Assembly (NCBI GenBank): GCA_019637075.1
Contig: JAHBWI010000001.1
Location: 835,143-899,142 of the forward strand
DNA length: 64,000 nt
Source of the DNA: Nitrospiraceae bacterium
Lineage (GTDB): Bacteria; Nitrospirota; Nitrospiria; Nitrospirales; Nitrospiraceae
Direction: 5' to 3'
Below are positions 51,730 to 60,860 of the stretch, piece by piece; the first letter of the stretch is position 1; the number at the start of each line of letters is the position of its first letter. The notes beneath the pieces were generated by a model. The model was not told where the DNA came from, ran no database searches, and was given only the letters and a program-made list of their open reading frames with translations. The translations under genes were made by a program, and so were the position numbers.

Positions 51730-53028
51730 CTACGAGGAGACCGGTCCGTGATCGCTCTGCCCAATGTTTCCAGCCTCCGGATTTCGAGACCCGCTGCCTG
51801 CGCCCTGGCGCCAGCCCTGGGAAGACCGCCCTCGCCGCCGACGACGCCCGGCCTCACCGCGCCCGTTCGAATCCCCGCTCGCTCGTCCATCCAGCGATTC
51901 GCCCTGGCTGCCCTCGGCTTTCGGCACTGCCTGCCCGAGCAGTTTTTCAATCGCGCGCAGCTGGTCATGATCCTCCGCGGTGACGAATGTCGTGGCACGA
52001 CCGGTAGTCCGCATCCGTGCCGTCCGTCCGATCCGATGGACGTAGTCCTCGGGACAATTCGGGACGTCGTAGTTGATGACATGACCGATGTTGGCCACGT
52101 CGATTCCGCGCGCCGCGATGTCCGTCGCCACCAGCACACGGAAAGTCCCGCGACGGAAGCCTTCCAAGGCCGCCCGCCGCTGTCCCAGCGTCCGCCCGCC
52201 ATGCAGCACGGCCACTCGATGGCCGGCCGAGTCGATCATCCGCCCCAGCCGATCCGCGCGATGCTTGGTGCGGGCAAAGACGAGCACCGTCCCAGCACCG
52301 TCCCGCAACAACGACATGAGCAGGCTGTTTTTATTGTCATGGGTCGTATGGTGTACCGCTTGGTCGACACCATCCGCCGTGGTTGCGGATTTCGTCACCA
52401 TGACCCGCACCGGATCCTTGACCGACGCCTGAGCCAGCCGAGCAAGATCGGTCGGCATGGTGGCGGAGAACAACAGTGTCTGCCGTTCCTCCGGCATGGC
52501 ATCGAGGATCTGATTGATCTGCGGCGCAAAGCCCATATCCAGCATGCGATCCGCTTCGTCCAGGACCAGCGTGGTCATGGCTAGGAGGCTGACCGTTCCA
52601 TTCCACATATGATCCAGCAGACGCCCCGGCGTGGCAACCAGTATGTCCGGCCGTTGGCGTAAACCGCGAACCTGCGCCTGCATATCCGCACCGCCCACCA
52701 ACGTGGTGGCGAACAGCTGCATACCCTGGCTGAGTTTATCGATCGTCGTCTGAATCTGGATTGCCAATTCCCTAGTCGGAGCCAGAATTAACGCTCGCGG
52801 TTGCCCTTTCTGGCCTCCGCTCAATCGTTCGAGCATCGGAATTACGAATGCGGCCGTCTTCCCGGTGCCGGTCTGGGCACAGCCCAGCACGTCGCGGCCT
52901 GTGAGCGCATGCGGGATCGCCTGGGCCTGGATGGCGGTCGGTTCTGCAAAGCCTGTTTGGGTCAGATTGCGTAAAAGGGTGGGAGAGAGACCGAGTTGGT
53001 CAAAACTCGTGACTGCAGTCGTGTGCAC
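51730..53028 (-). CDS. rhlE: DEAD-box RNA helicase, RhlE-type
   Basis: A 432-residue ATP-dependent RNA helicase that remodels structured RNA and ribosome assembly intermediates. All motifs are present: the Q-motif region (FAEPTAIQAQAIP), Walker A AQTGTGKT, PTRELA, TPGR, DEAD, SAT, ARTKHRAD, ATDIAARGID and HRIGRTAR. The C-terminal 65 residues are Arg/Gly/Ser-rich, the RNA-binding tail. The start is most likely GTG at 53028, with AAAGGA seven bases upstream; an ATG at 53055 has no such site. The leader is long, as in several cold-inducible helicase genes. Confidence 0.93.
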   Translation of the reverse strand: MHTTAVTSFDQLGLSPTLLRNLTQTGFAEPTAIQAQAIPHALTGRDVLGCAQTGTGKTAAFVIPMLERLSGGQKGQPRALILAPTRELAIQIQTTIDKLSQGMQLFATTLVGGADMQAQVRGLRQRPDILVATPGRLLDHMWNGTVSLLAMTTLVLDEADRMLDMGFAPQINQILDAMPEERQTLLFSATMPTDLARLAQASVKDPVRVMVTKSATTADGVDQAVHHTTHDNKNSLLMSLLRDGAGTVLVFARTKHRADRLGRMIDSAGHRVAVLHGGRTLGQRRAALEGFRRGTFRVLVATDIAARGIDVANIGHVINYDVPNCPEDYVHRIGRTARMRTTGRATTFVTAEDHDQLRAIEKLLGQAVPKAEGSQGESLDGRASGDSNGRGEAGRRRRRGRSSQGWRQGAGSGSRNPEAGNIGQSDHGPVSS

Positions 53029-53193
53029 AAAACTGTCCTTTCGTTGTGATCGCATTGAGACGGGATCAGAGAACCGAGGAGAGAGTGAATCCGGTGGGAG
53101 TCGCTCAAACTGGACCTAATCGCGATGCGATCGCGCGGTCCACATGAGAGCTGTCTCGGCATCGGTGGACCGATACGGTGCCGCACAGTGGTC

Positions 53194-53223
53194 ACTGTAC
53201 CGTATGGGTGCCTGACTGGTCAA
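53194..53223 (-). promoter_or_regulatory. Candidate promoter for rhlE
   Basis: On the minus strand TTGACC, an 18-base spacer and TACAGT. The start of transcription would be near 53187, giving a leader of about 155 bases before the GTG. The leader contains several self-complementary stretches (GCGATCGC, TCGCGAT). Confidence 0.45.
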
Positions 53224-53273
53224 CCCGAAGCGGAAAACTACCCTGTCCCTACCTGCTATGCTGTCCAGAGTTC

Positions 53274-53558
53274 ATGAAGCTATCCTATGCCCTGATTCGT
53301 CTGGCTCTAGCCCTATGGAGCGCCACACTTTGGCCCATTACGGCTTTGGCATCCGAAGCGACCGATAAGGAGAAGGCCGCTGCAAATCAAGGCATTACCC
53401 TCGAAAATATGGGGCGAGGATTCCAAATTGCTGTGAAGAATATCGGGGAGGAGATTCCCAAGATCGGCCCCGCCATTGCTGATACCTTCAAGAAGGTCAC
53501 CCACAGCGACAAGGACTCGGATCTAGCCATCGGAATCGCGACCATTGACCTTTCCTAG
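53274..53558 (+). CDS. Small secreted protein of unknown function
   Basis: A 94-residue protein with a signal peptide (residues about 1-26, ending at TALAS). The mature part is short and polar with an amphipathic helix (MGRGFQIAVKNIGEEIPKIG, then AIADTFKKV). I do not recognise it. The ATG at 53274 begins the signal peptide cleanly; the frame is open further upstream but lacks coding character. Only a weak ribosome-binding site is present. Confidence 0.6.
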   Translation: MKLSYALIRLALALWSATLWPITALASEATDKEKAAANQGITLENMGRGFQIAVKNIGEEIPKIGPAIADTFKKVTHSDKDSDLAIGIATIDLS

Positions 53559-53606
53559 CCTCGATGGTACTGACCTGCGGACCTTCAATCCTCAATCGGC
53601 TGGCCT

Positions 53607-54056
53607 ATGCGATCTGCCTCGTGCAGATTACTTGATCCCGTAGACACCACACGGCTCTTCAGCTGGCTGACCTGCCTTGTGGTTGGGGCACTTGCCGGTT
53701 GCGCCTTCCCTGCGAGCGACGGCTGTAGACCGGGCGAACAAGCAGCGGTGACGGAAACCCTGTACTTCGGAACAGCAAAACCCGGCGGGGCAGTGAGCCA
53801 GGAGGAGTGGGCTCAATTCGTCAATGATGCCGTCACCCCTTCATTTCCAGCAGGGCTGACATCTTGGATTGCATCCGGCCAGTGGCGGATGGCGGACGGC
53901 AGGATCGAACATGAGGCCTCGCACATTCTCCAACTCACCCATGACGGTGCCGAGGGGAAAGACCGTGCGATTGGGACCATCATGGACCAATATAAGCGGA
54001 CATTCCAGCAGGAAGCGGTCTTGCGGGTCAGATCCCGCACCTGCATTTCTTTCTAG
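53607..54056 (+). CDS. DUF3574-family lipoprotein
   Basis: A 149-residue predicted lipoprotein with the lipobox LAGC near residue 32. The mature part matches the DUF3574 family: ETLYFGTAKPGGAVSQEEW, FVNDAVTPSFPAGLT, SGQWRMADGRIEHEAS and the YKRTFQQEAVLRV end. The family's function is unknown; members are small extracytoplasmic proteins. It starts 48 bases after the previous small secreted protein on the same strand. The N-terminus before the hydrophobic stretch is somewhat long. Confidence 0.82.
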   Translation: MRSASCRLLDPVDTTRLFSWLTCLVVGALAGCAFPASDGCRPGEQAAVTETLYFGTAKPGGAVSQEEWAQFVNDAVTPSFPAGLTSWIASGQWRMADGRIEHEASHILQLTHDGAEGKDRAIGTIMDQYKRTFQQEAVLRVRSRTCISF

Positions 54057-54095
54057 GCCGTCATCGCCTGCGAGCCAACCGATACCACGCGCGCT

Positions 54096-55187
54096 TCAAT
54101 TCTTCGACGACCGGTTGCCAGAGTTTCCTCGGCCCTGATTACCCCTCAATAAGCTATTAAGGATCTGTTGCAGCAGCGCATTGCTGTTCAAGCCCCCGGA
54201 CTGACTCGTCCCCAGGCTCGTGACGGCGCCGGACTGAACGCTGGGACCAGAAGGGAGCGGTGATGAGGGAGCCGCCGCCGTGACAAGACTTGTCGAGGAC
54301 TGCACCCCCGGCAATGTGGGCACGCCGGCACTGATCGGAAGTATCGTCCCCTTCATACTGGCGGCAACCGGCTCCTTGTCAACGGGAGCACGTGAGGCCT
54401 GCACCAGCTGCTTTTCCAATTCGAGCGCCTGCCCCACTTGAGCACCGACGATTTGCCGCGTCACGGGGCTCGGTATCATTCGATGGGCCTCACGCGCGGC
54501 TAGCGGAGCAGGATTCCGCCACGCCGTCGGTATCTCGTTCACTGCGACCGCTGTCCCCGATTTCAGCACGACCTCGGACCCGGCCTTCAGGGACAAGGGC
54601 TTCTGGTCGCCCAACATCGGCTCAATCCTGGCCTGCCCTTCCCAGACTCGAATCGTTTCAGTCGGTTCGCTACTCAACAATTTTGCAAAGAACGATCGAC
54701 CATCCGCTCCAGCTATGGTCGCCTCGAACACACCCCCGCGCGTCACAACATGGGCCTGGGGCATCTCCAAGGTGAACAAATCCGTCATCCGTCCTGCGCT
54801 ATAGGAGAGCGAAACTCGAGCCGTTCCTTGTTTCAACCGAACCAGAGTTTGGCCCCGCTGCGATTCCTGCAGCATAACCTGACCGTGCTCTTCCACGCTG
54901 ACCAAGGCACGGCGATCCCACAGAATGTCGACTTTTCCCGCCTTTTCCACTGTGACGGTCTCGCCGGCTCGAATGACATCGCCGAGGTTCAGCGGGCGCT
55001 TGACCGCAACACCGCCGATAGAAGCGACGACTGCCGTACCCTCCACACCCGTTACGACGCCGTTTCCAGCAGTCCCAAGCGGCAAGGGTGGAGTAGCGGA
55101 ATCACCGGCCGCCACCGCACACAACGGGGAGAGCCAGAACAGCGCAACACAGATCACCACCGCGACGCCAACAGTTCTATGTCTCAT
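54096..55187 (-). CDS. FecR-domain secreted protein
   Basis: A 363-residue protein with a signal peptide (residues about 1-27, ending at AVAAG). Residues about 55-165 form a FecR domain: VKRPLNLGDVIRAGETVTV, DILWDRRALVSVEEHGQ and RLKQGTARVSLSYSAGRM, then VVTRGGVFEAT. The C-terminal 130 residues are Ser/Gly/Gln-rich and disordered, ending NSGNRSSKN. Classical FecR passes a signal to an ECF sigma factor, but this secreted type has no membrane anchor and no sigma factor beside it. It is divergent from the TPR/beta-barrel gene, 167 bases away. Confidence 0.88.
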   Translation of the reverse strand: MRHRTVGVAVVICVALFWLSPLCAVAAGDSATPPLPLGTAGNGVVTGVEGTAVVASIGGVAVKRPLNLGDVIRAGETVTVEKAGKVDILWDRRALVSVEEHGQVMLQESQRGQTLVRLKQGTARVSLSYSAGRMTDLFTLEMPQAHVVTRGGVFEATIAGADGRSFFAKLLSSEPTETIRVWEGQARIEPMLGDQKPLSLKAGSEVVLKSGTAVAVNEIPTAWRNPAPLAAREAHRMIPSPVTRQIVGAQVGQALELEKQLVQASRAPVDKEPVAASMKGTILPISAGVPTLPGVQSSTSLVTAAAPSSPLPSGPSVQSGAVTSLGTSQSGGLNSNALLQQILNSLLRGNQGRGNSGNRSSKN

Positions 55188-55354
55188 AGTTCACCATGTT
55201 TCATTCGGCTGCGGAAGAACCGGCTCACAACGAGACAGCGGGAATGCCTGCAAAGTCTTGATGAGAGCCTATTTCCCAGGATAATGACTCGGCAAACGAG
55301 CCATCATTGTCGTATAGTAGGCAAACGTAAAAACCGAGGTCAAGCAGGATTCTT

Positions 55355-57040
55355 GTGCAAGTGGCAGCCTGTCGAAATCTGAGACAACATCGTTCCAAAG
55401 TGATACCGATCCCGCAGCCGGCTTGGCGATGGCTCTGCCTCACGATCTCGCTGATCGTGGCATTGGGCTTCTTCCAGCCCTGGATGCCTTCTGCCGTGGC
55501 TCAAATGGCCGACGCCGACGTCCTCGTCGCCGAAGCGATCCTGTCCTATGAGCACAAGCGCTATGACGAAGCCATCGCGCTCTTAACTAAAGCGACAGAG
55601 TTGGATCCCAACAACGCGCGGGCGCTGTACTACCTAGCTCTCTGCCATCTGGCGCGGGGGGATGCGGCGCAGGCGGTTGCGCCGTTGGTGACGCTGCATG
55701 CCCAACGGCCTGAGGACGTGGAAGTCACCTTCCAACTCGGCGCCGCCTACTTCGCGACCAGAAATTATGACAAGGCAGATCCGCTCCTGGAAGAGGTGTA
55801 TCGGCTCCAACCAGATCGAGAAAACCTCGGCTTTTACGTGGGCGTTCTTCGATATCAACGAAAGGCCTATGACAGCGCGGCGACGGCGCTCGAAGGTAAT
55901 CGCTCCTCCGACCCGGACATTCAACAATTAGCGTTATTCTACCGGGGGCTCGCGCTGGGAACCCTTGGCCTCTCAGATCAAGCCCAAGCAGCGCTCACCG
56001 CCGCACAGCGGGTGCAGCCCACTTCGCCGATTACGGGGGCCTCGGTCCGGATCCAAGAAGCCTTGGCTGTGGCAGCTCCGACGCCCGACAGCAGACGCCT
56101 CCACGCCCAGGTGGCTGTCGGTGGCTACTATGATGACAACGTCGCAGTCAATCCGCGCGGCAGCCGTGATCCCGTGGCGGACGCCCTTCGCTCCCGTCCA
56201 ACTCAGTCGCCCGGCTTCGTGACTTCTGCGCGCGGAGACTACGCCTGGTATCGCAGCGGTCCGATCGAATCCACCATCACCTACTCGTACTACCAGACAG
56301 TGAACAGCCGTAGCGAGGTGGGACGGTTCAACATTCAGAACCACCAAGGGGGACTGGCAGGCACGTATCGTGGGACGCTCGGCAGCATGCCCTACGAGGT
56401 GGGGACCCAATACAGCTTCGATTACATGTTGTTGGACATGAGAGGGTTCATGTCCCGGCATTCGTTGATCTTCCCCGCGACCATCGTACCGCCGAGTTCC
56501 AACCTGCCTGTGCTTGGGAAAGTCGATCACCTGAGCACGCTGCTCTACCGATTCCAGCGAAAGGATTTCTTCACGGAGCCGGGAGACAGCGATATCCGGT
56601 TTGCGCCCGAATCACGAGACGCCTTCAACAATATGCTCGGACTGCTGCATGCGTTCCGCTTTCAGCAGGATCGTTTGATTCTTCGCGCGGGATACCAATT
56701 CGATACCGAGGCGGCGAGCGGGTCGAGCTTCTCGTACAATGGGAACCGGCTCCAGTTAGGGGCGCAGGCGATGCTCCCATGGTACGAGCTGATGGTCAGG
56801 ATCGATTATGACGTCCACTGGCGGGCCTACAGCGATACGCAGGCGGTGTTTCTCGACAACCTCGGACGACTCTCCCAACGCCATGACATCGAGCAGGACC
56901 TGTTCCTCCAAGTATCCAAGCCGCTACCCTATCACCTGACCTGGGCTCTCCAGTATCAAGGGGTCTTCAATCATTCCAATGTGCCGGTCTATGCCTACAG
57001 CAAGAATGTCTTCACGACACTGCTGACCTGGACCTACTGA
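55355..57040 (+). CDS. TPR-repeat protein with C-terminal outer-membrane beta-barrel
   Basis: A 561-residue protein. A hydrophobic signal sequence ends near residue 50 (SAVAQ); residues about 55-225 hold tetratricopeptide repeats (SYEHKRYDEAIALLTKA and others). From about 250 to the end, alternating strands form a probable beta-barrel (VAVGGYYDDNVAVNPRG, then many aromatic strands), finishing with TLLTWTY, a typical last strand. This is like the surface porins with periplasmic TPR domains found with FecR proteins. The start is GTG at 55355; no ribosome-binding site is clear. It converges with the next gene. Confidence 0.78.
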   Translation: MQVAACRNLRQHRSKVIPIPQPAWRWLCLTISLIVALGFFQPWMPSAVAQMADADVLVAEAILSYEHKRYDEAIALLTKATELDPNNARALYYLALCHLARGDAAQAVAPLVTLHAQRPEDVEVTFQLGAAYFATRNYDKADPLLEEVYRLQPDRENLGFYVGVLRYQRKAYDSAATALEGNRSSDPDIQQLALFYRGLALGTLGLSDQAQAALTAAQRVQPTSPITGASVRIQEALAVAAPTPDSRRLHAQVAVGGYYDDNVAVNPRGSRDPVADALRSRPTQSPGFVTSARGDYAWYRSGPIESTITYSYYQTVNSRSEVGRFNIQNHQGGLAGTYRGTLGSMPYEVGTQYSFDYMLLDMRGFMSRHSLIFPATIVPPSSNLPVLGKVDHLSTLLYRFQRKDFFTEPGDSDIRFAPESRDAFNNMLGLLHAFRFQQDRLILRAGYQFDTEAASGSSFSYNGNRLQLGAQAMLPWYELMVRIDYDVHWRAYSDTQAVFLDNLGRLSQRHDIEQDLFLQVSKPLPYHLTWALQYQGVFNHSNVPVYAYSKNVFTTLLTWTY

Positions 57041-57044
57041 TCGC

Positions 57045-57959
57045 TCAGTCGCCTTTCTTGCCGTCGCCGACCTTCTTTTCCAGCACGTGCTGCCACATAA
57101 AGCCGATTTGAAACGCATAGAGCGCCATCGTGAGCGAGAGCCCCCCACCGCCCTGCTGCACATACATCGGCCCCCAGAATGCGGAAAACGCGATCGGCGA
57201 CACCAGCAGCGGGCGGATGATTTTGCTCTTCGATGGTTGCAGCTTTCCATCGATATCGATCTGATCCCACACGGCCTTGGCGATCATGCCCAGGACCATG
57301 ATGACGAACAGCACGATCGCCGAAATCGTCCCGACGCTCGCATGGATGCCCAGCACCGGCACTTCCACGAGATAATCCATATCGGCAACCGGCGGCTTCG
57401 GCAAAACGGTCTCGGTTTCACCGGCGGCCGTCGCCGGCGGCGGCAACGTGTCGCCCTGGGCATAGGCGTCGGAAGCCAACCACGCAAACGGATCCGGCAG
57501 GGCAGGACTCTGCTGCAGAGGGCTACTCGTCGGTTTCGCACTGGTATCCCCGCCGATGTAACTACCCTCGTCTTTGTCTTTCGTTCCGGCCCAAACCCAA
57601 CCGGTTCGGATCTGCCGGGCCGCGTCGAGATAGCGCACCCAATACCAGACTTGAATGACGCCGATCTCTTCCCGCCGGAGCACATGCAGGCAAGTCTTAG
57701 GCGCCAGGATTCCCTGGGTCTCACCGAGCACCCACTGGCCTTTCACGAAAGAATATTCAGGAGCCTTCGCGCGGACATACATCGATGTGAGCGTAAACGC
57801 TCTCGGCGAAAAGCCGGCCTGAGGATTGTCGAGCGCCTTACAATCCGGCGCCGCAGCTTCCACCTTGGACGGTGTAAAGCAAGCACCGACAGACATACAG
57901 AACGCCAGGCCACAGACCAGGAGCCGAACTTTGTTCGCCCCTCCAACCATCTGCCACAT
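57045..57959 (-). CDS. Membrane protein with SH3-like N-terminal domain
   Basis: A 304-residue protein of unknown function. After a signal peptide (residues about 8-36) comes an SH3-like domain of about 90 residues (YVRAKAPEYSFVKGQWV to RTGWVWAG), a linker, then three hydrophobic helices from about residue 205 (SAIVLFVIMVLGMIAKAVW, IIRPLLVSPIAFSAFW, SLTMALYAFQIGFMW). The end is Lys-rich (KKVGDGKKGD). GGGAGGGAG precedes the ATG. It converges with the TPR/beta-barrel gene, five bases apart; together with FecR it may be part of one envelope module. Confidence 0.7.
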   Translation of the reverse strand: MWQMVGGANKVRLLVCGLAFCMSVGACFTPSKVEAAAPDCKALDNPQAGFSPRAFTLTSMYVRAKAPEYSFVKGQWVLGETQGILAPKTCLHVLRREEIGVIQVWYWVRYLDAARQIRTGWVWAGTKDKDEGSYIGGDTSAKPTSSPLQQSPALPDPFAWLASDAYAQGDTLPPPATAAGETETVLPKPPVADMDYLVEVPVLGIHASVGTISAIVLFVIMVLGMIAKAVWDQIDIDGKLQPSKSKIIRPLLVSPIAFSAFWGPMYVQQGGGGLSLTMALYAFQIGFMWQHVLEKKVGDGKKGD

Positions 57960-58136
57960 TCACTCCCTCCCTTCTGAGGCCTTCCCACTGGCTGTGGCGC
58001 GGGAAGATGGCGTACCGTACGCCGCCTGTCCGAATGCGTCAATGGGCGAGAATCCAAGCATTTCCGATCCAGCCGCACCGAAAATATTCTCGGCTTGCAG
58101 CAGATCCAATTCCTCCCGCGCGACGAAGAATGAAGT

Positions 58137-58856
58137 ATGGACGCGGTCATGACACAGACAACGGCAGGCAAAACGGTCTTCGACCGGCTCGCGGTGAGAC
58201 GGCTCGGGATCATTGCAGCGACCATTGCCATCAACATCGTCGCGGTGGCACTCCTCAGCTTCGCCCCATGGTCCGATTGGCGCAGCGGCCTCGCCCTCAA
58301 CCTATTCGACAATGCCCTGCTCATCGTCTTTGTTCTGCGCCACCGAGATGGATTGTTGGGGCGATTCATTCTGTTCGGATTGACCGTGGGGATCGCAGAG
58401 TTGGCAGCGGATGCCTGGTTGGTGGACTTTACTCGGACGCTCGACTACTCCGTCGGCGGCGGCCCGATGCTCTGGCGGTCCCCCCTTTGGATGCCTCTCG
58501 CGTGGCAGATCGTGACGGTCCAGTTCGGCGCTGTCGGACTGTGGCTGTGGGAACGATGGGGCCGAGGTGGGCTGCTCGCAACGGGCCTGCTCGGCGCGAT
58601 CAATATCCCGTACTACGAAGAAATGGCCAGGCGGATCAATTGGTGGACCTACAGCAACTGCCGTCTCCTGTCCAACACGCCCTACTACATCATCTTCGGA
58701 GAATTCGGAATCGCGGTGATCTTGGCGGTGCTGGCGAAACGGGTCGTCAAGGCTGACTGGACCGATGCCATATGGCTCGGCCTGGTTGGGGGCGCGGGAA
58801 TCTTCGTTTGCTATGCTATGGCCTACGGCATTGCCGATGGCCTCATCCCTCGCTGA
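58137..58856 (+). CDS. Polytopic membrane protein of unknown function
   Basis: A 239-residue protein with about seven hydrophobic helices. Conserved-looking polar residues inside the membrane part include GLTVGIAELAADAWLVD, INIPYYEEMA and WWTYSNC. I do not recognise the family. A modest GAAGAATGAAG site precedes the ATG at 58137; ATG 58149 is an alternative. It lies between two minus-strand genes and has no partner on its strand. Confidence 0.72.
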   Translation: MDAVMTQTTAGKTVFDRLAVRRLGIIAATIAINIVAVALLSFAPWSDWRSGLALNLFDNALLIVFVLRHRDGLLGRFILFGLTVGIAELAADAWLVDFTRTLDYSVGGGPMLWRSPLWMPLAWQIVTVQFGAVGLWLWERWGRGGLLATGLLGAINIPYYEEMARRINWWTYSNCRLLSNTPYYIIFGEFGIAVILAVLAKRVVKADWTDAIWLGLVGGAGIFVCYAMAYGIADGLIPR

Positions 58857-58913
58857 GGAGTTCCCGTCACCACAGATTCAGGAGGGTATTGGGATCAATC
58901 CCAGAAAGTCTGG

Positions 58914-59477
58914 CTAGGTTCGTAGCTTCGCGGTCTTCTCCAGCATCGCCTTCACGAGCTCAAACGTGACGCGCACTGGATCTGAATGAGACATCGTGAA
59001 ATTGAGATACCCGCCTTCTGTCATCAGGCACACCGTCGAGAACACCACCTCCGGCGAGCCACCCATATTATTGGACAGCTTGGTACTGTAACAGCCAACC
59101 TTGCCAAAGTCCTTGCTCTCTTGCAGCTTGAGGATCGGTGAGCTCGCCAACATATCCTTTACCCCTTGTAGGGCTGAAGCGACACTCGTCGGTAAGCCCG
59201 CTGAGGAACCGGCCGGGGCACTTTCCACCCTGGCAACGTAACTCCCAAATGTGGCCGTGCACACAGAGAGCGACGCACCATCGGTCCCGCTGACTCGTGC
59301 GGGCTTGGAACCATAGTGGGATTCTAGATCCGCCATCGGCAAGAGTTTGCAGGCCTTCGCATCCGCACTCGGCAACCGCAGTTGCGCCAGAGCGTCACCG
59401 CCAGAACAGAACACGATCAGCATGGATGCAACGGCTATCCAGCAAGCCGGAAATACTGGTCGACGCACAGAGATCAT
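58914..59477 (-). CDS. Secreted protein of unknown function
   Basis: A 187-residue protein with a signal peptide (residues about 1-31, ending near ALAQ). The mature part has four cysteines (ACKLLPMADLESHYG start; SVCTATFG; VGCYSTKL; STVCLMTEG), probably two disulfides, and a strand-helix pattern. The ACKLL-x-MADLE opening resembles small extracytoplasmic domains such as DUF3558-like proteins, but the match is weak. AAGGAGGAAGCAGG precedes the ATG at 59477, a very strong site that excludes the longer frame. Confidence 0.75.
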   Translation of the reverse strand: MISVRRPVFPACWIAVASMLIVFCSGGDALAQLRLPSADAKACKLLPMADLESHYGSKPARVSGTDGASLSVCTATFGSYVARVESAPAGSSAGLPTSVASALQGVKDMLASSPILKLQESKDFGKVGCYSTKLSNNMGGSPEVVFSTVCLMTEGGYLNFTMSHSDPVRVTFELVKAMLEKTAKLRT

Positions 59478-59708
59478 CCTGCTTCCTCCTTGAGTGAGGC
59501 CCCGCCGCAGCGCAGAAACTATGTGCCTTGTCGAGACGGCCGTCAAGTGTACGGCAGCGGGAAAGCCGCCCTCGACCGAAGACACCGCTTTTATGCTTTT
59601 GTTCTGCAGGCAACTCCGGGCACACGCTACTGCCCTACGCGGCATCGTCGCCTACTGTCGCCCGCCCCTCGAGCATCACACCAGCCTACACAGCTGTCAA
59701 GCGGCTCA

Positions 59709-60075
59709 TCATCCCCGCCTGTGGCTACGCCAGAACAGGGCGATGGCGCCGAACGGCGCGCCCACCAAACCGGAGTTTCGGGAATCGTGGTAGTCAACCC
59801 TGCTGGCCACAATGAATGAAGCCACCAGCACGCCGGCGCAAGAAACCACCACCGCTCGCAGAAGCCACCGCCCACCGCCACCCTGCGACAAATAGCCCGT
59901 CAGGAATGTAATGTGAGGGGAATCCCGGCCAAGGGAATCCCCGCCCAGAGTGCTTCCAAGAAATCGATTCCCGCTGGGTTGCAGGCTGACTTCTGACTGC
60001 AAAGACATAGGCCACAAGGCTGATCGCCAGCCAGAGTCCTTCATGCCCAAGCAGAGCATAGAGGACGCGCCGCAT
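59709..60075 (-). pseudogene. Probable frameshifted small membrane-protein gene
   Basis: From ATG 60075 (GAGGTG six bases upstream) one frame encodes MRRVLYALLGHEGLWLAI and a first hydrophobic helix, then loses sense after about VRSQP. A second minus-strand frame continues from there with RDSPHITFLTGYLSQ, a second helix (LLRAVVVSCAGVLVASFIVA) and a sensible end ALFWRSHRRG, stopping at 59709. Joined, they make a two-helix protein of about 120 residues. The change of frame lies between about 59950 and 59995. Either the gene is broken or the assembly has an error here. Confidence 0.45.
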
Positions 60076-60454
60076 CGCCACCTCGGAGCGCATCTTGGCT
60101 TCGTGCTGTTTGCGAGTCAACTGGAATGGGGGATGGCTCGGGCAAGATCCCGCCCCTTCGTTTTCTCACGCTCACTGTGCTGGATCGCACTTGAGGCTTC
60201 TTACCCCGGTCTGTTTCAAACTCGTCTACTAGTCTGGACACCTAACCGACGGAATTGCTTGAAGTGACGTTCCCCCATCGCTGAATGATGAAATTCGCAA
60301 CAGAACGCCCCCTGTGGTCCGGTTCAAGGGCAGGCTAACCATGCGAAAAGTCTCGTGGAACTACGGTCGCACCTTGCACGATTCTTGTACGGACAATTCC
60401 AAGGAGGGACAACGATCCCGGTGCATTGTGCGCGACAGATGAAAGGAGGACCCT
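60076..60454. other. Gene-free interval
   Basis: No convincing gene on either strand. Near 60365 the sequence GGTCGCACCTTGC resembles the -24/-12 candidate at 46568 but with the GG-to-GC distance one base shorter. A strong ribosome-binding site (AAAGGAGG) just before 60455 belongs to the next gene. Confidence 0.4.
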
Positions 60455-60844
60455 ATGCGAGACACATTCCGCCATACAGTCCTCTGCATGATCGTGATGT
60501 GGCCCCTGTTCTCCATCGTGGCTGCCCCGGCAGCAGCCGCGTCTTGGGTGGATGACCTCGCAGCAGTTCTGGCAGACCACCGCAACTTCGCTCGATTGGA
60601 AGGAAGGGAGGCAGCATACGACCCGTACCTCGCACAGCTCAATGTCGCCCGGGTGGCGCTCGATCGGGGCGATGTGGAAGGCGTGTACGCGGCAATGAAT
60701 CGGTTCATGGATCTGCTGGAGTATGTACCGGAAGCCGCCGGGATTCCGCTCTGGTCGGCGAAAGCGCTCTTCGACTATTGCGAGGAAGTGACGCCACCGA
60801 TGTACCATGACCTCTCGCGGCACGGAGCGCGGAAGACAACCTGA
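60455..60844 (+). CDS. Small secreted protein, family of unknown function (copy 2)
   Basis: A 129-residue protein with a signal peptide (residues about 1-29, ending at AAAAS). It is a shorter relative of the product of 46689-47192. Shared features are a YLAQLNVAR-type helix, YAAMNRFMDLLE and SAKALFDYCEEVTPPMYHD, with the single cysteine in the same place. AAAGGAGGACCCT lies directly before the ATG. Its neighbours differ from those of copy 1, so the two are dispersed paralogues. Function unknown. Confidence 0.75.
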   Translation: MRDTFRHTVLCMIVMWPLFSIVAAPAAAASWVDDLAAVLADHRNFARLEGREAAYDPYLAQLNVARVALDRGDVEGVYAAMNRFMDLLEYVPEAAGIPLWSAKALFDYCEEVTPPMYHDLSRHGARKTT

Positions 60845-60860
60845 ATCCCAGGGCGGGAGT

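Noticed and set aside
51860..51890. GTTCGAATCC, resembling a tRNA T-loop
   Set aside because: It lies in the coding sequence of rhlE and no acceptor or anticodon stem can be built around it.
60365..60380. Second sigma-54 promoter before the 60455 gene
   Set aside because: GGTCGCACCTTGC looks similar to the first candidate, but the GG-to-GC distance is nine bases, not ten, which normally abolishes function.
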